From: Alteribacter aurantiacus DSM 18675
GTDB taxonomy: Bacteria > Bacillota > Bacilli > Bacillales > Salisediminibacteriaceae
Reading direction: 5' to 3'
NCBI RefSeq assembly: GCF_000429705.1
Contig: NZ_KE386942.1
Location: 265,241 to 329,240, forward strand
DNA length: 64,000 bases
Shown here: positions 60,002 to 64,000 of the stretch, one piece after another
Layout: each line of letters starts with the position of its first letter
Position numbering within the stretch: position 1 is the first letter of the stretch
The notes under the pieces: model-generated
The model's input: the letters and a program-made list of their open reading frames with translations, nothing else
Databases searched by the model: none
What the model was told of the DNA's origin: nothing
Program-made: the position numbers and the translations under genes

Positions 60002-60034
60002 AAAAAAACACGCCACCTCGATTAAGGTGGCGCG
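60002..60034 (-). terminator. Terminator of the desaturase gene
   Basis: CGCCACC and GGTGGCG pair around an 8-base loop, followed on the minus strand by TGTTTTTTTG. Confidence 0.8.
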
Positions 60035-60045
60035 GCACTTACTGT

Positions 60046-61158
60046 TTATTCATTATTCTTTTTCCCTTTTAACGACAACTGACTCAAGTCCACTTCCCTA
60101 CTTTTAATGTTGTTCGGGTCGAGACCATTTCCAAGGGAACCGAACGCTGTCGCATTGTTTGGGTCAACCAGTTGATCTTGATCAAAATAAACACGAGGCG
60201 TTTTCCAAAGGGCGCGCATCGCTTTGCTCATGGGCATTTCATGATAGCGCTCAGGCCACATCTCTTTGATCCGACGCTTAACAATCGGATAATATTTCGG
60301 GTTCATTCCCGGAAACAAGTGATGCTCCGTATGATACGAAAAGTTAAAGTGAAGCACATCCACCCATTTTGGCACGGTTACCGTTAAACTGTTTGCTAAC
60401 GGGTCGTTAACCGGCACAAGAGGGTTTAGTCTGTGATTCGTAGAAATATACGCCATCACGATGAAGTTTGCAATTAACAGCGGCAAGAAGAAGGCAAATA
60501 GCCATTTAACCGGTCCAATCCATAGGAGAAGACCAATCCAGGTCGCCCAAGGCATAATAAATTGCATCCATACTTTAATCTGTTTCTCTTTATTGAAATC
60601 TTTAATATACGTAATAAACATATGTGAAGAATGGAGTGTAAATGTAAATGCGAGCGCAGCAAAGCCTGCCATCGCTCGAATTGTAAACGGAATACGGTAC
60701 ATCCAGCGAAGGAAACGGCTTTTTGCCAACTTGTTCACAGTAGGCCAAGCATCTGGGTCTTTATGTTCATCTTGTGTATGATGGTGGTGTTCCATGTTGT
60801 GCCATTTTTTCCACAATTCAGGGCCTGTTGTGAGCGGCCAAAAGGCAATTGCCCCTAACACATTTCGTAACCAACGTTTTCTAACGACTGTTCCGTGCAA
60901 AATCTCGTGACCTAAGAAACCAAGGGAGGCAAAGCTTGAACCTAATATGACAGCAATTAATAAATTGAGCCAAATATTCAAGTCAAAGAAGGCGATGGAA
61001 AAAATCCCTCCAAGAGCAATAAAGGCATAAATCAGTCCGCCCCATAACCTTCCCGGAACTGCTTTGAAGGCTTTTTTCGGCATGTGAGGCGATACTCGTG
61101 CAGCATACCAACCGAACGAATGAAACTCCGCCTCTTCTACGAGCTTATTGTTTTTCAC
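60046..61158 (-). CDS. Membrane fatty acid desaturase
   Basis: A 370-residue di-iron desaturase that puts a double bond into membrane acyl chains. The three histidine boxes are HEILHG (~84), HNMEHHHH (~125) and HTEHH (~285), separated by two helix pairs. Acyl-lipid desaturases of this kind restore membrane fluidity in the cold. GTG at 61158 is preferred, with GAGGAG 8 bases upstream; the GTG at 61167 overlaps that site. Oxygen-dependent; electron donor (ferredoxin or flavodoxin) not encoded nearby. Confidence 0.88.
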   Translation of the reverse strand: MKNNKLVEEAEFHSFGWYAARVSPHMPKKAFKAVPGRLWGGLIYAFIALGGIFSIAFFDLNIWLNLLIAVILGSSFASLGFLGHEILHGTVVRKRWLRNVLGAIAFWPLTTGPELWKKWHNMEHHHHTQDEHKDPDAWPTVNKLAKSRFLRWMYRIPFTIRAMAGFAALAFTFTLHSSHMFITYIKDFNKEKQIKVWMQFIMPWATWIGLLLWIGPVKWLFAFFLPLLIANFIVMAYISTNHRLNPLVPVNDPLANSLTVTVPKWVDVLHFNFSYHTEHHLFPGMNPKYYPIVKRRIKEMWPERYHEMPMSKAMRALWKTPRVYFDQDQLVDPNNATAFGSLGNGLDPNNIKSREVDLSQLSLKGKKNNE

Positions 61159-61336
61159 GTATTCCACTCCTCTTTAAAACGCTTTTCTCTATCGTACCAA
61201 AGCAAAAGGTGCAAATGCAACGTTTTTTTAATACCTGGTACTAAAGCTTGGTACTAGTTTATCACGATTCCCATTCTAATCATATGAGCATAAAGAAGCG
61301 ATTACGATTCATACTACAAAAATGGAGGTGATGATC

Positions 61337-61525
61337 GTGAAAAAGGACAAACAGCCTTATGCCACAAACAAAGAACAAGAAACAGACCAATTCCCCAAAA
61401 CCAGTGTACAAGACGCACACTACCGCGGGGACTCGACTGATGAACTTTCTGCGATGGAAGAGGCCAGTCACGACATGGCAAAAAAAGAAATCGAGCAGGA
61501 GAATCAAAACGGAGCGAGAACGTAA
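61337..61525 (+). CDS. Small hydrophilic protein
   Basis: A 62-residue highly charged protein (GTG start, GGAGGT 7 bases upstream): KKDKQPYATNKEQETDQFPK, then DELSAMEEASHDMAKKEIEQ and a short polar end. It has no hydrophobic core and is probably disordered or a single helix. It is followed by a terminator. Size, charge and Gln/Glu content recall small acid-soluble or stress proteins of Bacillaceae, but I cannot assign it. Confidence 0.6.
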   Translation: MKKDKQPYATNKEQETDQFPKTSVQDAHYRGDSTDELSAMEEASHDMAKKEIEQENQNGART

Positions 61526-61566
61526 GCTGCGTCCCTAATGCTCTTAACAGGCCGCCTTTTTAAATA

Positions 61567-61605
61567 TAAAAAGCCTCTCTTTTAGGATAAAAAGAGAGGC
61601 CGTTT
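61567..61605 (+). terminator. Terminator of the small hydrophilic protein gene
   Basis: AAAAAGCCTCTC and GAGAGGCCGTTTT pair across a 14-base loop. Confidence 0.7.
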
Positions 61606-61747
61606 TCATATAAAAATCATTGATTGTAATCAAGTGGGTGTGCTACACTAATAGCACTTGTGTAGTTTATTTCCATTTCGTTAAAATTCATCCAATTTTA
61701 TTATACTACACACCATTATATATTGTCAACAAAAAAGGAGTGGTCTT

Positions 61748-64000
61748 ATGAGCAATGAAAACGAGCAACGACTCGAAGAACAGACCCGTGTAGACCGGGT
61801 TGTCGATACGATTGAAAAGAAACAAACCGTGCTCAGAGAAGCCTCCGGCGACCTTAAAAAAGATATTATAGATGTCAGAAAAAGCTTTTGGGACGACGTA
61901 ACGGTTAACTTAGACGATCCGGACGATGTGATCGAAACCCAAGCGAGCCTCAAACAGCAAGCTGAATTTTTATCCGAACGAGAACGAAGCCATGGGCAGC
62001 AATCCGAGCGAATGAAAACCCTAGAAGACCTTCGAGATTCTCCCTATTTCGGACGGATTGATTTTAAAGAATCAGGCGAGGAAGACGAAGAAGCCATTTA
62101 TATCGGCATCGCCTCTCTCACGGACGATAACGACGAAGATTTTCTCGTCTATGACTGGCGTGCGCCAATCTCAAGTATGTATTACAACTACTCCCCCGGC
62201 CCTGCCGAATATGAGACGATGGATGGCACGATCGACGGTGAGATGACGTTAAAACGGCAGTTTATCATTCGAAATGGAACGATTAAAGGACTTTTTAACA
62301 CTGGTGTAACCATCGGGGACAAACTGCTGCAAAATCTACTCGGTAGTGAATCAAGTCCGCAAATGAGATCCATTGTCTCCACGATCCAAAAAGAACAAAA
62401 CAAGATTATTCGAAACGAGCGAAGCCGCTACCTTGTTGTGCAAGGTGTGGCTGGAAGCGGAAAGACAAGTGCCGCCATGCAACGAGTCGCCTACCTTCTT
62501 TACGCTCATCGCGAGTCACTTACATCCGAAAACATGGTTCTCTTCTCCCCCAATCCTTTATTTAACAGCTATGTGGCTACGGTGTTGCCGGAACTAGGTG
62601 AAGAAAACATGTGGCAAACCACGTACAACGAATATGTTCAAAAAGAACTCGGATCTACTTTTAACGTTGAAGATCCATTTGACCAAATGGAGTGGTTCTT
62701 ACAATCTGTTGACTCAACCGACGACGAAAGCCGTAATCAAGCCGTTCAATTAAAATCGTCACTCGCGTTTAAAGATCGAGTTGATTTGTTTGTGAAGAGA
62801 CTTGAAACGGGCGGCATTCATTTTCAAAACGTACGCTTTAGAGGAGAAACGTTGATTGATAAACAAGAGATTCACTCGTACTTCTACTCTCTCGACTCGT
62901 CCATCTCCATTCCAAATCGGATGGATCTCACAAGCGACTGGCTTATGCAAAAAATCAAAGCTGTTCAACGTACGGAATGGGAAAAGCTTTGGGTCGAAGA
63001 AGAGATTCAGTTAATGGACAAAGAAGAGTATTTGGAAGGCTTCAGAAAGCTTGAGAAAGACAAGGAGTTCAACGAAGCCACGTTCGATGATTTCGAACGA
63101 GAGCGAGAGTGGCTCAGTAAGCGAGTCGTGAAGATGAAGCTCCTTCCTTTGAAACAAAAAATCAAGAAGCTCGCCTTTGTAAATGTAGTTAAAACGTACC
63201 GTGATTTCTACTTAGAGCTAAAGAAAGATCCCGACTGGGCAATGATTGCCGAAGCGACAATTCAAATGATTCACAAAAAGAAACTTCTGTGGGAAGATGC
63301 GACGGCTTACTTGTATTTCCAAGATCGTTTAAAAGGACGCCGCCCATTAACTCATATCAGTCACGTGTTTATTGACGAAGCCCAAGATTATTCACCGTTT
63401 CAATTTGCCTACTTAAAGGACCTTTTTCCTCAGGCAAAAATGACTCTCTTAGGCGACGTTCATCAATCGATTTACCTTCACGCGATCACGAATCCAACGC
63501 CGATCAGTGAAGGTCAAGAGGAAAAAGCAGAACGCATTACCCTTATGCGAAGCTATCGATCAACCCGTCCGATTGTGAACTTCACCTCACAACTGATAGA
63601 CGGGGGAGAAGATATCATCCCATTTACACGGGACGGTACAAAACCTGTCTATGTAGAAACAGAGTCACTACAAGACATGCAGAAACGAACCGTCAAGCTG
63701 ATCAAATCTCTTTTCACAAAAAAGCATGAAACAGTAGCGATCATTTGTAAAACGGCAAAGGAAAGCGAAGCCGTAAGCGCCTATTTGAGCGAGCACTTTG
63801 ATATCCAATTGATTGATAAAGATACCCATACGTATAAAAAAGGACTTGTCGTTATTCCAACCTACCTTGCCAAGGGAATAGAATTTGACGCTGTAATCCT
63901 GTATAACGCCTCACATGATCATTATGCTAAAGAGTCGGAGCGAAACTTGTTTTATACCGCATGCACACGAGCCATGCACGAACTCCACATTCTTTCAAAC
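61748..64000 (+). CDS. helD: RNA polymerase recycling motor HelD (partial, cut by window end)
   Basis: An open frame of 751 codons that continues beyond the right edge. It starts at ATG 61748 with AAGGAG 7 bases upstream. The N-terminal coiled-coil arm (ENEQRLEEQTRVDRVVDTIE) is followed by DFLVYDWRAPISSMYYNYSPG and Walker A VVQGVAGSGKTSAAMQRVAYLLY near residue 235, the HelD signature of the UvrD-like superfamily 1. The second motor half has FIDEAQDYSPFQ and MRSYRSTRPIVNFT. HelD frees stalled RNA polymerase from DNA in Gram-positives. The C-terminal end is outside the window. Confidence 0.92.
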   Translation, partial: MSNENEQRLEEQTRVDRVVDTIEKKQTVLREASGDLKKDIIDVRKSFWDDVTVNLDDPDDVIETQASLKQQAEFLSERERSHGQQSERMKTLEDLRDSPYFGRIDFKESGEEDEEAIYIGIASLTDDNDEDFLVYDWRAPISSMYYNYSPGPAEYETMDGTIDGEMTLKRQFIIRNGTIKGLFNTGVTIGDKLLQNLLGSESSPQMRSIVSTIQKEQNKIIRNERSRYLVVQGVAGSGKTSAAMQRVAYLLYAHRESLTSENMVLFSPNPLFNSYVATVLPELGEENMWQTTYNEYVQKELGSTFNVEDPFDQMEWFLQSVDSTDDESRNQAVQLKSSLAFKDRVDLFVKRLETGGIHFQNVRFRGETLIDKQEIHSYFYSLDSSISIPNRMDLTSDWLMQKIKAVQRTEWEKLWVEEEIQLMDKEEYLEGFRKLEKDKEFNEATFDDFEREREWLSKRVVKMKLLPLKQKIKKLAFVNVVKTYRDFYLELKKDPDWAMIAEATIQMIHKKKLLWEDATAYLYFQDRLKGRRPLTHISHVFIDEAQDYSPFQFAYLKDLFPQAKMTLLGDVHQSIYLHAITNPTPISEGQEEKAERITLMRSYRSTRPIVNFTSQLIDGGEDIIPFTRDGTKPVYVETESLQDMQKRTVKLIKSLFTKKHETVAIICKTAKESEAVSAYLSEHFDIQLIDKDTHTYKKGLVVIPTYLAKGIEFDAVILYNASHDHYAKESERNLFYTACTRAMHELHILSN

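Overview
The window looks like chromosome from a spore-forming, probably alkaliphilic or salt-tolerant member of the Bacillaceae. The case rests on Bacillus-type AGGAGG ribosome binding sites, GTG/TTG starts next to ATG, a YjcZ-family sporulation peptide, a secreted subtilisin, bacterial nitric oxide synthase, the GlpP antiterminator, HelD, and secreted or cell-surface proteins with long Asp/Glu-rich stretches. I cannot name genus or species. No rRNA, tRNA, CRISPR array, integrase or transposase gene was seen.

Layout. 1-2.4 kb: a small membrane peptide, then a minus-strand group of DUF1284 protein, thioredoxin-like protein and nitric oxide synthase oxygenase. 2.4-9.2 kb: sixteen minus-strand loci, almost all encoding tiny membrane proteins. 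They include at least eight copies of one ~95-residue family (two apparently starting with CTG), a duplicated two-gene cassette, a DUF4234 protein and one decayed paralogue. 9.2-18.2 kb: a complete-looking tad/Flp-type pilus or secretion operon (unknown leader protein, CpaB, TadZ, TadA, TadB, TadC, pilin, TadE, TadG-like), ending in a 490-residue Gly/Pro-repeat, multi-membrane-span protein that directly precedes the small-protein array. 19-24.7 kb: nucleoside hydrolase, DUF2935 protein, an acidic anchored protein, YjcZ peptide, Dcu-type dicarboxylate transporter and a membrane glycosyltransferase. 25-29.8 kb: ugpA-ugpE-ugpB-glpQ-glpP, with a leader terminator likely to be the GlpP target. 30-35.8 kb: five-gene oligopeptide ABC importer. 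36-45.3 kb: lipid kinase, AI-2E family (YtvI-like) permease, WYL regulator, DUF4352 lipoprotein, BNR-repeat protein, kynureninase and subtilisin. 46-50.1 kb: Fur-regulated iron importer (permease and binding protein, no ATPase), a candidate Fur-controlled small RNA and a TspO-like protein. 50.7-64 kb: glutamate dehydrogenase, SNF2 helicase, 39-residue peptide, Uup, LRR-TraB lipoprotein, fatty acid desaturase and HelD, which runs off the right edge.

Two things stand out. First, the intergenic regions carry six arrays of degenerate tandem repeats (24.7, 38.7, 41.9, 52.2, 58.1 and 59.8 kb). Their sequences differ, but all have the same 20-21 bp period, about two turns of the DNA helix. They are not CRISPRs and do not behave as genes. 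Second, the tad operon runs into a same-strand run of duplicated membrane-protein genes, a layout that recalls toxin/immunity or accessory-pilus expansions but matches no system I can name. Smaller points are a structured MITE-like element at 37.1-37.3 kb, two copies of a palindromic intergenic element, and three dispersed copies of a tiny helical protein family.
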